Shown here piece by piece: positions 9,809-23,700 of a stretch of DNA of 64,000 nt. Within the stretch, counting starts at the first letter, position 1. Every line of letters starts with the position of its first letter. Source of the DNA: Whalleya microplaca (lineage: Eukaryota > Ascomycota > Sordariomycetes > Xylariales > Xylariaceae). Location of the stretch: assembly GCA_022497155.1 (NCBI GenBank), contig MU385726.1, positions 310,001-374,000 on the forward strand, given 5' to 3'. A model generated the notes under the pieces. That model did not search any database and was not told the DNA's origin. It saw nothing but the letters and a program-made list of their open reading frames with translations. A program made the position numbers and the translations under genes.

Positions 9809-12800
9809 CGTTGCAATAGTTCTTGTAGCCCCTCCTTTCAACTGTTGATAAGTGTAAAAATACTGACAATAAAGTGAAGTTGTGAAGGTGCTGTTATGAG
9901 TTGGTAGTATTACAACTCTTGACTTGCGCGGTCTCGTATTTACGACTCAACGATTCGTATATGAGGATATGAAGGAGATAGAGAAGAGGAAAAGAATACG
10001 GTCGGTCTGTTATTGTTTATTAGAGAGTCTTAAATACACCTCTACCTTCCTATGTAGATTATCCGCGTCCATCGCTGAACTTTATACGCTCACCGTGCCT
10101 GCCTCTCAATGCTACCGGCGTCTTCTAGGTTTCAAGCCATCATGCGAGGCTCAGAGTAGAGACGAACTTAGCTACTTACTATTGTTTAGTAGAGATAAGC
10201 CATATTGTAAAATACGGCTGAGAGACTGTGCTCTCAAGATATTCAGGAACCTTCTTGCCTTACTTAGCTCTAGGCTTCAGCTATTTAATGCGCGCGATCC
10301 CTTACCGCTTCCAACCTTATAGTCCGCACTGATACTAAAGTGACTTTCAAGATAGACCAAACCTCACTTAGAACTACATTATCTCCTTGATACGGATAAG
10401 TGAGAAGGTCTAGCCAGATTATGGAGAGGATAGAGTTGTGACTATATGAAGCGATTTAGGTTCGATTCCCAACAGCGCTATTGGTGTTCGCTCTATTAGC
10501 TCACTTGATAAAAGGCACTCGCCCCAACTTTTGAACAGATTCCTTAAATTTTAAATTGCCCCAAAGCGAGCCCCTGAATCTGAAACGCGGAGGTGCCGGT
10601 ACCGCCCGAACGCCGGAACACATCGGCAACTTTGAGGTCGCGGCCGGGGACGGTCTGGGACGGTCTGAGACGGTGCGCAATTGCAAGTGCTATACAAGGA
10701 CCGAGTCCGAGAGATGCAAACCGGAGCGAGAAACGACCGATCATAAGGAAACAGGTAGTACAGCATCGGGAGCCAGTATCTTCTCTGTCCAGACAATTTC
10801 GCGAATTCTCGGGAGGTCTGAGCCAATCCCAGGAACTCTGGGCTCCCGAATATACCCCAATAGGGAATTCTTGCTCCCTGAACAGGACGTAAAGGGCAAT
10901 AATTGATTCCGGATGTTACTCACGGTTAGAGACCAGGCGGGTATGAAAATACCCCCTTGGGAGCCTGGCTTGAGCTATACTCGAATGCACACACGGAGGC
11001 CTGACTTCATCAGTACGTAATCCATTCTCATGACTACTACCTACTTAGGCTAGCATGCGAATATACACATCGCCGACCCTATACCCTTAGCAAGGCGACG
11101 CCCCCTACTGATCAACATACTTCCCCTATCTCCCTCCCCAGTCATTGTTCAAAGCCGTGGGCAGCGACCCTGGCAGGCTAGCAGCTAGCCGTCACACAGC
11201 CAGCGCATATGTAGCACACAGAGCTGCGATGTCTGAAGCCGCCATATTACTAATTGTTCTTAGTCACCTCTCTTCATCCCCGGATCTAGGCCCCACGATC
11301 ATCTGAAGCACGCGTCCACCGAACGTCACGTCACGTCACAAGCAAAACAAGCTTTCTGGTGTGCGTGAGGTAGGGTCGCGCAACATTTGGGGTAGCATGC
11401 TTGAGGCATGTTCCTCTGCATGAGCGCGCACGCGGGAAGGCAGAAAGAAGAGAAGCGAGTTCCAGAACCAGAGCCACGGTGTCCCTCAGCACTCCCCTCG
11501 CTCAATCGGTCGCATGACCACCTCCTCCTATCCTACCCTACACCCCCAATACACCCCCCAAATCCCATCCGGATTGCGATATGCACAGCGCCGGAAAAGT
11601 TTATAGCTCAACCTCCTATAAGTGCTGGGAGGGGATTCCCCCAATACGTTAGGAAGATGGGGGAGGTGTGTATTGCGGAGGTAGATGGGACTGGTCAAGT
11701 CTCGACGAAGTACCGAGGACTCGTGCGGGACTTCCGCTGTCGAGCTTAGGCACGTTATATTAGTTGGGGCCGGCTTACGTTAAGCTGGATACTCAACAAC
11801 CCGGGAACGCGGCATTTGAAGCGGGATTGCATTTGGTCTTCTGCAAACACTGACTCGCCCCAACGGATCGCTATAGACGCCCGAGGATTGGTGAACGAAG
11901 AGCCTCACGAGCGGGCAAGGTGCGGTGAGATCACTAGAATGAGAAGCGAAAGCCGGGCGGCAGGCAATGAGTTTGTGCACTTCGTACGTACGTATGTAGG
12001 GGTGCATGTTCCGCCTCACGGCTATCCGCCTGTTGACCTAGTTACTCATACTACATGTATGTACTAGTTTACCCATCTTAGGGTTCTCTCTTGCCACCTC
12101 TATCGTGGCATCTAATTTAGCTATATATCTACGCCCTGCCAAGCTCGCCCGTTGTCTGCCTATTAGTAGATGCGGCTCCCCCTTTCGCCATCTGCCAAGA
12201 CGGCTGCATCTCGCCAGCAACCGTCGTGCAGGCTGGGCATTAAGATCGAGAAGCAGTCGGTACCTGACAAGCCTGGCGTTCTCGGGTCGCGCGTGCAGTG
12301 ACGCACTATGTAGAAATGCCTATCTTACATATAGTATGTAATATGTAGGGCAGACCACCTACAGACAGACATCTGAAATTCCCATCCTGTATGTACCGCA
12401 TGTAAGTACCGCATGTATGTACGTATATGTACGTATGGTTGCATACCTACCGTTCCCTGTCAGTCTGTATTGTATGTCTGTCCTGCCTGTGAAATTGCTA
12501 CGGATTATGCGACCGGTGTATGCATCTATCTATTTACGTCGATGATGTCCTGTCAGCTGTCAGTGCTGCTTCTACAGCGGCCAGCCAGCCAACCCCGAGC
12601 CGAGGATGTCCAGATGTCCAAGATAGCAAGGGAGCAAGGGGGCAAGGGGGGGTCAGAATGACGCCAGTTCGATAACGGAAAGCCGAAGCACACAACTGAC
12701 ACACAACACACCCACCAACAGACCAGCCTGACAGCCCGGCAGCCTACCATTTCCCCCACGCGACTCGATGTAACTGCACACCACGTATCGATGCATGCGT

Positions 12801-14962
12801 ACAATGATCATCGCCGAGGGAAGCCGTAAACCTGGTTCGGAGGTGGGAGCGAAGTAATTTGCTCGACGAGACGGAGCGCAACCTGAAGCACTGTGATGGC
12901 CTGATGATAATCAAGTCTGATGGAGGTATGCGATGTAGGCAGGTAGGCTAACTGCGCATGTACGGAGGTAGTTATGCAACACTCTCTCACACTCCGCTGT
13001 CTAGCAGTTCTACGTACATTGGTGTTTTCTCCTCTACGGCCACGTTTCCCGTCTATCTCTATCTCATTCTCCTCAGCTGGCACGAATCGGGATCATCCTT
13101 ATCTAGCCTATCCCAAATCCGGACGGCTCGTGTTATTCCCGTACATCGCCCTCGGCCGGCCGGGCGGTCGACTTGCAGGCATCGTTGGCGCGGCGCGGGC
13201 GAATCAACGGCTTGCCCACCAAGACCATTGCGGCAGTAGCGGCAGCGATACAGGCAAGGGAATATGCCTAGCGCGTATGCGCTCGCCTGCATGCAAGTAT
13301 GTATTGTACATACATACATACCTACATTACACACACGTACGTATAGGCAGGTAGGTATAGGTAGGTATAGAGAGAGCGATTTATTTGAGCATCCCTATAT
13401 TTCATCACCGTACATACATACTACATACCATGCCCTTGAAGCACAAGCGCATTCCGTACGTACGTATACAAAGGCCACGGAGCTAACTACGGAAGCGCGA
13501 CACGGTTTGAAGTGATACCGAAATTTTTTATGCAATTCCGCTCACGCGAGCTGACACAAGTCTACTTTGACACTTCCCCTTTCTGAGGCATGTCCACGCG
13601 ATTGGCAGCGTTCTGCCTGTCTGCTTACTGGGTCCATGATGACAGGGCGATGGCGGCGGTATGCGCACTTTGCTGGGTGTCGCAGCATATGCGGTTCGTC
13701 TGAGTGGCCGAACTGACAGGCGGTCTGACTAGGGGTCCTGTCTGGGCTCCGATGCATCCTGCAGGCTCTTGCATCGCGCAAAGGCTTGTTTTTTTTTGGC
13801 TCGGGGTTACACGCGACGGTTTGAAACTGTGGAAGCGAGCGAGGCAGGTTAATAGGATAAACAATGCATATTGCTTCATTCAACTATACTGCGTAGAAAC
13901 CAACCCATGTCCCCGGAAATAATTGTGCGGCTTATGTACGATAGAATGATCAGCACGGCAAAACGGCGGTACTGAGGGAACTCAATGGGATGATGTTTGT
14001 TCCATATAATCGGAAATTGCTATTTGCATATCCGATCGTTAGAACTCCGGCCTTGCAGGATATTGAACAGAGATAGGTATCGTGAGCCGAAACTAACGGC
14101 GGGTTGGTCTGCTTTCGTTGGAATTACAGTCGCACTACTGATAGTGGCGTCTCAACCAGAGATCAGCCTTCACTTACGCCACCAAGGCGATCTGTGTAGC
14201 CGCCGGTGACATGCATGTTGCGGGGAACACATGTTTTGATCCTGACCTCTGTGCGTTCGCGGCAGGCGACTGGTTACATGGTCGTTGGCTGGGCATCCCG
14301 GACACAAGTTACACAGAACGCCGCTACCACTCCATCGGAATGCCATGTAGATTGAAGGACTAGATCACACTGGAAGCAATGGATGAATCTGTTGCATCTG
14401 TGTTTCATTTTATAACTTCAACTTGGATGCAGTCTATGTTTCTCGTTGTAAAATGGCTGAGCCTTCTATTAGACAACGACACTCTTATGTTGTCGTGCCC
14501 TCGGTCGACTGACTAGCAATTGCCGTCGTCTTTGACCATCTATCAGAATATGATAACCTCCCCCAGCTGAGCAACAGCCCAATATGCTGATATCCGATTA
14601 ACCATCCTCATGGTTTTAACTTTTCGTTTCACTCTGGCACCACCCCTAGAATGCAGGCGTCGGTAGGAAATGACGCCAGGTATCAACTGAACCGCCGCAA
14701 GTGTGATATAAGAAGAAAGGGATTAACGAAAGGAAAATTGGTATGTACAGCGTATGCTCCCTTACGCTTGCTTGACTCGATCCGCCGCCGCACTAGAAAT
14801 GCAAAAGCCTTGTGTCACCCGTAATGCCGCATCCTATGCCTTAGAATGCCCTTCCGTAAACGCCAGAAATATAAACATGTAATCAAATGTATCGACAAAA
14901 GACCGAAGTATAGGCATTATTGAAAGGCCCGAAGACCCACCCAGTACCCAGCATGAGAGTTG
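9809..14962. other. Gene-free stretch (~5.1 kb) between the F-box and kinase genes
   Basis: No coding region is supported. It contains a tRNA-like segment (10404-10479), a GC-richer stretch at 10550-10900 with no conserved protein, and clusters of TACGTA/TACATA/GGTAGGTA short repeats at about 11990-12065, 12390-12440 and 13290-13370. About 14400-14962 is the presumed downstream region of the leftward kinase gene. Confidence 0.5.
10404..10479 (+). repeat. tRNA-like segment (decayed tRNA or tRNA-derived SINE head)
   Basis: A perfect pol III B box, GGTTCGATTCC (10459-10469), lies 48 bp after an A-box-like TAGCCAGATTATGG (10411-10424), which is the spacing of a tRNA. The T-arm folds with one mismatch (TTAGG/CCCAA around TTCGATT). 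The predicted acceptor strands GAAGGTC and CAGCGCT do not pair, so it is not a working tRNA. A SINE head or a tRNA pseudogene both fit. Confidence 0.4.
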
Positions 14963-17600
14963 TTAGTAACCAGGTTTCCCGGGCATAGGCGGCAACGAAT
15001 GAGAGTTGCTCACGAGGGGCAGATGGTTGTGGCAGAAGATCTTGCCCACAGTAGACTTGGTGGCGTCCTTCTTTGAGGCATCGATGAATTTGACTGGGTC
15101 CTCGTAACTCTCCAGCTGGCAACATTCGACATTTTTCATCCACCTATTCGTGATGACATCCTTCATAGTTATGCGCTTCTCCGGTTCCGGGTGCAACATA
15201 TTGAGAAGGAGGCGTTTGAGCGGGGGAGGCTCAATGAATATGTCAAAAGCTTTGACTTTAGGATAAGCATCCTGGTATTTTTCCGGGTTTGCTGCTCTCA
15301 TTTCATCGACTCCCTTCCAACCCCGGACTAGTTGGTTGTAGGTGAATTGGCTTGAAGATGCCAGCCCTGCCTCAGCCTTTTCCCATAGATTCGCGTTGAA
15401 GATGAGGTAGAGCATGACGACAGCGGAACTCCAGACATCCAAAGCTCGGGGGTCGTAGTCCACCTTCTTGGTTAGAACTTCGGGTGCGATGTAGGGGAGA
15501 CTGCCGCAGATGCCAGGTTTGCACAGACGAATATCTCCCATGCCGATGCCGCATTGACCACCAGCCTCCCGCAGACCAGGGTGGATGCCTGAGAATACTT
15601 CTGACACACCAAAGTCTGTGATCTTCAACTTGCTATCCTTCGTAATGAGGAGGTTCTCGAGTTTGATATCACGATGCGCAATGCCATTTGAGTGCAGGTA
15701 GTTGACCCCCTGGCAAAGCTGCTTGAACAGACAAAGGCGGTCGACTTTGCGGTTGTCCTCCTTCAGATACTTCTTTGAGACCAAGCTGAAAAGATCGCCC
15801 TCGGAACAGTACTCCATCACATGGTTCCAACGTGAGTGATGCGTGCATAGGCGAACTGTCTCGACGATGTTAGGGTGATGCAGACTCTTGGCGATGCTAT
15901 ATTCAGACTTGATCTTCTTCTCGTAGTCTTCAGCAGTTTCCGAAGATTTCTTCGGACGGAATTCCTTTACTGCGTAGAGCTCTCCGGGGGACCCTTTGCG
16001 CACCATGAGAGTCACCTTTGAGGTTGCACCTTTGCCCAAGTGTTTCCCATGTCGGCCCAGAAATTTGTGCTGGTATTCGAACTCCTTTGTGAGTTCGGCA
16101 ATGTCGACAGTGAAATCATCGGGGAGACTGAGACTCAGCCTTCTGGCCTTCATGCCAGTACCAACGTCCGGAGGTATAGCCCATGGTTGCCTAGTCAAGT
16201 TATGTAACTCATCCTCACGTTTCTTCTTCCGTTCTAAGCTCTTTGTCCTTCGGACCGAGTGGCTCTTAATCCCACTGAAATGCACCTTATCGCGGATGCG
16301 CGAGCCGGTTTGTGCTCGGTTCTTCTTATTTTGATTGTTGAAGAAATCACGCGGAGAGGGCATAGACGGGCGAAGTGCACCGTCTGCACCATCATTGGGT
16401 ATCGGGTTAGGTGTCGACTCTGATGGAGAGCTAGGGGACGGAGGTGAGTTAGACCTTGTAGTAGTCACCGACCTGTGATACGAGAATGGGCGACGCCTTG
16501 CACCCTGCGCAACCTGATTGGCAGAGGGGACGCTGGTTTCAGATGCGCCTGCATTATAACTAGGCTCCGAAAACTCCATGGTGGCACTGTTGTCTACAAC
16601 GTCGCTCGCGTTGCGCTTGAAAATTGATATGGACGACACGGCCCTGGTCAAAATCGACGACGTGCGTCGCCGAATGAACAGTCCGGAGGTGCTGGATTGC
16701 TGTGATGATGAGGATGGTCGTTCTGACTCAGCTGAGTTATTTTCAGGCTGTGCAGTGGGGGACTGGTCACTTGTTGAAGAGTTACGAGGCTTTACAGCTG
16801 CAGTTGTAACAGGCGGCGGCAGCGGTGGGGCGTAAGATGGCGCTGAGGGCAGAGAGCCAAGGGAGGATGGCAATAAGACAGAAGGGTCCGAGTTGTCTTT
16901 ATTGATGCAGTAGTGCAAGGGAACACCGGAATGCTCTTCTGGAATTCCTGAGGCAGAGGCGACAAGGGCATTAGTAATAGAGTCGTGGCGCTGGTAAACC
17001 TCGTTTTGTTCACAGTAACGGAAGTCTCGTGATTGTCTGCCGCTGACCGGAGTAGCAGGTTCGTTAGGGAATGATTCACTCCCGGTTTCCTCGTCGCATT
17101 CTTCGGGAATTGGAGTTGTTAGGTCTATAGGATAATTCCGAGGTGACTGTGACTCAATTGCAGCTGAAGAAGCATACGCCGAAGTGGGCGAAGGGGACGG
17201 GAAAACGTCTGTAGGCAAGCACAATTATTAAACCTAAATCCAACAAGAGGCACAAAGTGTACAAGGTCAAAAAAAAGTGAATGTTGGAAACCGGATTGTG
17301 TTTACCTAATGATGGATTTGAGGCAGAGGGCGAAGCGCCATTTACACCATTAATGACATTAATGCCATTAACAAGAGACGGAGTGACTGTGGTTTTATTA
17401 GAGCCGCCGCCCGTGTGCAAGGACGCTGACGGAGCTGACGGAGCTGCACCGTATGAAGAAGTGGTGGGAGTGGTGGAGGTAGTAGAGTAATAATAAGGAT
17501 GGTCTGAGGCGGACGGCTGGGACAGCGAGGGTGAAAGTGAGTGTGAGTGGGAGCGTGAGTGCGATGACATCGCCGGAGGCAGGGCCTGTGGGGCTTCCAT
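14963..17600 (-). CDS. HAL/SAT4-family serine/threonine protein kinase (846 aa)
   Basis: Fungal-specific kinase of the HAL4/SAT4-HAL5-NPR1 group, which in yeast controls K+ uptake and the stability of plasma-membrane nutrient transporters. Two exons, 17600-17306 and 17208-14963, are separated by a 97-bp intron (GTAAAC..CTACAG). The joined frame is 847 codons including stop. The start ATG at 17600 (context ACGATGG) is chosen; the frame is open further upstream to 17729 but there translates a short tandem repeat. Residues 1-470 are low-complexity Ser/Pro/Thr-rich sequence. The kinase domain starts near 480: LGKGATSKV (~490), VAIK-type Lys in AVKEF (~512), HRDIKLEN (~609), DFGVSEVFSG (~629), GICGSLPYIAPEVL (~670). 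The insert GLREAGGQCGIGMGDIRLC after DFGVSEVFSG, and PRALDVWSSAVV, are hallmarks of the HAL group. All catalytic residues are present. Which member it is cannot be settled from sequence alone. Confidence 0.9.
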
Positions 17601-17671
17601 CGTTTTTCTTGCTTGACTGCGGGCTGCAGGCGAAGCAGGCGAAAGGAACGCTCTGTGGTAGCTGCTGTAAG

Positions 17672-17705
17672 TAGCCCTTGTAGCTTGTAGCCCTTGTAGC
17701 CCTTG
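17672..17705. repeat. 9-bp tandem repeat upstream of the kinase start
   Basis: TAGCCCTTG occurs at 17672-17680, 17688-17696 and 17697-17705, with a shortened copy TAGCTTG between. It lies 70-105 bp upstream of the kinase ATG, probably in the 5' leader. Confidence 0.75.
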
Positions 17706-20700
17706 TAGGTAGCTGGCGGTACAGTACAAGGAAGGCCTCCTAGGGTGCTTATAATGCTTGGGGCGCTTGGATGGGGTACCTAAGGATCCTAATAAATGCT
17801 GAGGGAGTGGCTGGCTAAGGGCGTATCAGGGCGTATCAGGGGTGGTTCGTGCGCTACTTTTAAGTCGCTTCCTTGAACTTGGACTTGGAGGGACCGCCGG
17901 ACGCTCGCAATGTTGCTCTCAATGTTGTATCCAGAAATCTAGGGGTGATCCGGCTAGACATGGACACCCGCCCATGTCCTGGTTAGCAAGAGAACTAAGG
18001 GCTGATTACGCCAAAGAGGAAAACCGTAGTCCGCCAATCGACTAAAGTCTGCTGGAGCACTACTGGAGCTGCCTCGGAGGCTAGGATTCGCTCGGCCTAT
18101 TCGGCGTTCCGATGACGTTCTTTGGGAATAGGGCGGTGGTCTGAAGCGGTCGACAGGAATCGATAGGCCAAATTCGCTTCGGGATGGTCGTACGAACGTT
18201 CGAGTGCTTTCATATAAACATAAGTTTAAGTTGATACGCGGTCTGGCCGAAGTTCGAATCGACAGGTAGAGCGGAGAGGCAAGAGGCAAGGACGTGATTT
18301 TAGCTGTTTCCTTCTTCCAATCCTTCGGTGCAGGCGTCTGATAGCTGGTCGACTGGCCGGCCGGTAGTGTCTAGATGTGTGTAGTATTCTGCAGTGTCGT
18401 GGTTGCACAACTTATAGTATCCCAGAAGGACTGAGCAGTCCGAGCATCTAGGTACGTTGCCTGGATGCCAAGGAAAAAGAAGGAGGAAAGAAAGTAAGCT
18501 CGGGGGAACATAAATAGTTATACTAAAGATGATAGGAGAGACGTCGATCTCGCAAGCATGGATGTATGCGTGTAAGTTGAAGTTGAACTTTCACCAAACA
18601 AGTAATGTCCATGCGAGAAACAACGCTCACTAGTACGAGATACGCATAGGAAATGATCTGTGGTAACGGCTCAACGCTATGCAGGAAAGTAGTATAGACT
18701 ATGTATGTGCGTGCGTGCCCTTGCTAGGATCAAACACCCGGGTTTGGGATGCCTCGAGTTGGTAAGATGGGGATGGGTGCTGGGGATGGATGGATGGGAT
18801 GCGTGGGAGGGAAAGTGGTGTAAGTCGCTCATCCAAACGTGGGCCAGTGGGTGATTAACACAATGAGGGAAAAAAGACTCTAAACTCAAAGTTTACGGGG
18901 AGATCTGATTAATAAGATACTAGTATTGCCTTAAAAAACTCAAGGATGGGAAAACGAGAGCGCTAATAGAAACCAGACAGATTAAGCTAGTATATATTAT
19001 GTATGTTGAGAGAGAGGATACCTGCACGACAATCAACATCAACTTGTAAAACCTATGTACGCAGTAATTGCGCGGCAAAATCCATGAGGCCTTGGCAAAG
19101 ATCCGTCATCCAGAGATCGATCCCTTGTATGTACATACCATGGTAGTGGCAGGCAGCTGGGAGAGATTGCGATCCATCCCCGGTGATAGGTAATTGTTCA
19201 TGTTCGGCGTGGCCAAGATGCCCAAGAACCAGCACACGATCAGACAAAGTGATGGGGAAGTACTCCGTGAGGTAACATATACTTCCCAAGCACCAAAGTG
19301 CACCACGCTGTGTGAGACGGGGCGAATGTGGAGGACACATCGTGGGCGTATGTGGGCGTATGTGGGCGTGTGTCACCGTGATATTATTCGCTGCCCTTGA
19401 AGGCTTGGTATCATTAATCAAAAGTGGTCCTTGGTTCTTAGAGACCCTATCTTGGCCTTCAAGGATGTCCAAGGGTGTGGATATCAAACCTCCCTCACGT
19501 ACATACGTGTGTATTAAATCCTAATGCTAAACCGAGCCTCTCTCTCCATACAGTGAAGTGTTCCTGATCACGAGTGCCTATGCTTGAGTGGCCCGGTTTC
19601 GCTGAGATTACCTGTAATGGATAGTTCATTTTGAAAAGTCAATGTAATTGGTGAAAGCGGAGCGTATTAGTAGAGAAATGAGCGAAGAACAACATTGAAT
19701 GTAAGACATGTATGTACGCTATGTACATAAATATACTCCGTATGCATAAGCCTATTATTAGGTACCGTACATGTACGTAGTAGTCTCTACTAGTAGCTTG
19801 GAAGGGGTTATGTGAGATTTGCGGTCTTTGCTCTTCAGTCTTGTTGTCTTATTAAGAAAAGGCTGCTTGGGGTTTAACATTTTAACTACGGAATAAAGTA
19901 AATATGCATTATGTACATTGATATGTTGTCGAAAGGTTCGCCTTGCACTGTTCTCGGTGACCGAATCTGAGCCCCTGGCCTCTTGTAGCCGCCTCGTCAT
20001 ACCGTAGCTCTGGATCATAATACGGACTACATGAGAGATCTTCATTGTTGACTTCCAGGCGATTAATAAAAAGCTGGGCGATTGGCGATTCGACCCTTCA
20101 CTGACCAACTACGTATGATTAGCCTCAATGTGGATGTCTCGATATGGCCGCTCTGTATTTTACTAGTAGGCAGATAAAGGCACTGATTAGTTATTGACGC
20201 TTTGAAGCCTTTCCCGTCGTTAGTTCGGCTTTCCACTTTGTACACTGTCCATTCTCGTCGGCTTCAAAATATTCAGCCATTTCTACAGTTTACAACCTGC
20301 GGACAATGACTGCTGTATGTACTAGGAGGGGTCGTTTGGACCAATGAACCACCAGGTATATACGTCAACGGGGGGTACAGTTGTTTGGGTGGGAAACTGA
20401 TGGGAATGAATGCCGAGATCTTGGAATTGCTTGTCTTTGTCCATTTTTGTTCTAGAGAGTCCACTGCCAAGTTCGATAGAATACTGATTTCCGAGCTACG
20501 AGCAACTTAATTCGAGATTACATCCGTACCGACAACGAGCACTTAAATCGGAAAATCATATAATTGCGCAACCCCCTACGCGTGTACGTCGTGGCTCTGG
20601 TCAAAGGATCAACGGCGCTGTCGTCCACGATTGCCGCTGTTGAGTTCTCGGCCCTGCGGGCTATGTATGTCGTGTGTGTTGGATTTGTTTCATTCGTATT

Positions 20701-23700
20701 GCACTTGTTACTCCGCGAAAGGCTATGAACAAGAACATTGGCAATACCAAGAATGGCTCATCTATCGAGAGGTTCACATACAAGCTTGGCGAAGCGAGTT
20801 CATCCTAGCCATTATCCGCCATCTCCCATCTGCCAAGCGCCGATGGTTCTTGATTCGGTCGTTGGATGAGGTATGCGGTAAATTTCTACGATTTTAGTGA
20901 AGAGACGTAGCCTTCATACCGGCCTCCAAAAGAACCTGAGACGCTGCGGACTTGTTTCTTGGTAATCTGCACATCTCCCGGCCCGCGACAGCTCCGGCGC
21001 TCCTAGTTGCATCGAGAATACCGGTGGACTCCGACTGGACGGCACGGCTTGGGAGACTACCTAACAAGCAGGACGCTTCTGCCGACAGAATTACGTGTAA
21101 CACGTTAGTCTAAGCATCGCATTGGCATAGTGACACAAACCAGTCACTTCACTATCCCGCACATCTGTTCCATGCATTTTCGGTATACACGCGGCAGAAC
21201 TGCGTCATATTCAAGTCGGAAAAGTATGGCTGGGCTTCTACGTCTAGTATGAGTTATCGGCTATACCTCTCATCGGGTACTATCTTACTATGCAGCTAAT
21301 AACAGTTTGACAGCGGGATCTGGAGGGGCTGATGCGAAGATGCTAACTGCTGATAGTACTGACCGACGGAGACGGCGCCTCATGTTACAATCGGTGCCAA
21401 CTTGCTTCCGACAACTCAACTCCAGATTCGAACAGTTTCCCCATGGGCGCTTGCCCAGGCTGACTGATCAGCGCTGCTTGCGCGTCACTTGATGCGGCGA
21501 AGACTGATTATTCCAGATATTCTTAGATCAACAAGTCGCAGCATCATTCAGCATTGCCATCATAGGAATGGAAACCTTGGCTGTGTCGACCGACTAACAC
21601 GTTTGTCTTCGGTAGCTTCAATAAGCCCCGCCCGTATACATACATAATGTGTAGCATAATGGAGGGCAGTACATAATAGACATGAGAGACCTGGAGATGC
21701 GAGATCATGCCAAGGCGGCAGGCGTTCCTTACCAGATGCTGCATCGCGGAATTTGTACTACACGTAAACTGTACGAACTATGTATATTGTCTTTGCATAC
21801 TCCGTACCTGTAGAGAAGATCGCTACCTTAGCGCCTTTTGCTAGCTCTGAGGCATCATTATTCATCCTCGTCTAGTTATTATTAGTGCCCTGGTAGCTCT
21901 GACAAGCCATCAGCCTAATGAGTGAAGCGTAATCTGTATATCGCATCCGTATCATCGTGCATTTCAAGTGGACAAAACGGCAATCAAGTAATACATTGTT
22001 GTCAACAAAGTGCACAACATACAAAGGTAATCACCGATGAGAACTTGGATTGAGATCATCGTGGGGCTTCTTCGTTATTAAAGAATTGCTCTTGGCGAGA
22101 ATGCAAGTCCAGAGACAAAAATCTTGGTTCTGCGGATGTAAAAGACACACCTACCTATGTAAGTAGGATCTTGGACCGTCTGAGCATCCTCATTGGATGC
22201 GCAATTCGCTGCAATTTCGCCACTGGCGATTAACAACTTCAAGTCAAGACTACCAGATTATGTACGAAGTATGTAGCAGAGCTGGGACTTTCTTCTTAGT
22301 AATTCTCGTAAGAGAGGTGCCTTGAGTTTTTCCCATCCGAGAAAGGTCGAAGTAAGCCAAGCTGAAGACAGTTGAGATCATCGCGCCCGATGATGGCCGA
22401 CTCTTACACGGACTTACTCCGTTTTGTTTTCACTTACACGAACGTATTAGAACCGACCGGAGCCCGAATACGCGTATCAGCAGCAAGTACACGAATTAAA
22501 CGTCTTGAGGGCGGACGATGGTTTAGCTGTTCATTTTTGCAATTAGTTCTCGTGAAAAAGAAAATGAATAAAAAAGCGAATTCAAACCTGAAGATGCAGA
22601 AATGCAGAGCAGACACATACAAGAATCCTCCCTGCTCACTGTTGCATCCATAGCTACGCTGGCTTAGTCCGAAGTGGCAATCCGCAAAAGCTCCTAAGGT
22701 TACAGGGCTGTTCCTAATTTCGAGCAGGCTCAATGAATCGTTGTGTTCCTTTCCATGTTCCACGCTCTGTTACTGGGTCGCTTGGTCTCAAATGCCTCCT
22801 GCAGATGTCCCAAAGCAGCAGACGCCTGCAGCTGCAATTAGGGGTGTCTCCTTTGCAGATAATCAGAGTCTGCAACTCTCGTGACCCCGAGGCCGCATCT
22901 ACTCCTGCATTAGCTACTGTCAATTCTCTTCTTTATTCGGTGCCATCCAAAACCCGCCAACCCGTCTTGGCTCTTTGGTGAAATTGAGGCGACCTGAGAC
23001 CTGAGCTTAGTTCGAGATTTTGCACAAAGCCTAAAATAGTGAGAATGGATGGCCAAGAAAAGAATGACACAAGGTTGTATCATTGGGGGGAGACTAGTGT
23101 ATGGCAATTGTCACGCTTGGCGAAGCAGTCAGCCTTCTGAGGCTCTTGGCTGAACACAAGATCGGCAAGTGTTTCTTTTCCATCGTCAACGTTTAAACTG
23201 TTCGTTTTACTGACTACCGAAGACAATGTATTTGGCGAGGCCCAGACCAGCCGCCCCCATTCCATGGTTACCATCGTCAAAAGAGACATCAAATCGTCAA
23301 AGAATTGAGGGATTTATTTGATCACGACCGCATATCAGCATGGTTGCGAGTCAATGGACAGGGCCATGAGTTACTTGTCCAGGCTGCTAGTCTACTACGA
23401 CCCATGAAATGACAGCTCATGAAACCCGCAACGACGCAACCGAACCGCCACCATAATTGCAACATCGCGGCCCGTCTTCTCTGGGGAAAACATCCCTGAT
23501 ATTGAATTGGTATTGAATAGGTACCTCCTTTAATGCACGGAGTAAGTCACCCGCCTTTCAGGGTTGGACCAGCCCCGTCAGCTTCATAACATAGCGGAAG
23601 TGGCGGTGAATAAGCTTTTCGGCGAACCGAAGGTGAGCACGGGGTGCGCCAACAACCAACATACATGGTTATCATGGGGAAAGCAGCCATAAGGAACACA

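Noticed and set aside
9809..9841. Eleven extra N-terminal codons for the F-box protein
   Set aside because: The extension has no ATG (its first codon is TTG). The F-box starts right after the ATG at 9808.
9924..10322. 132-codon plus-strand frame
   Set aside because: Leu/Arg/Ser-rich without motif, next to a tRNA-like repeat. Probably repeat DNA.
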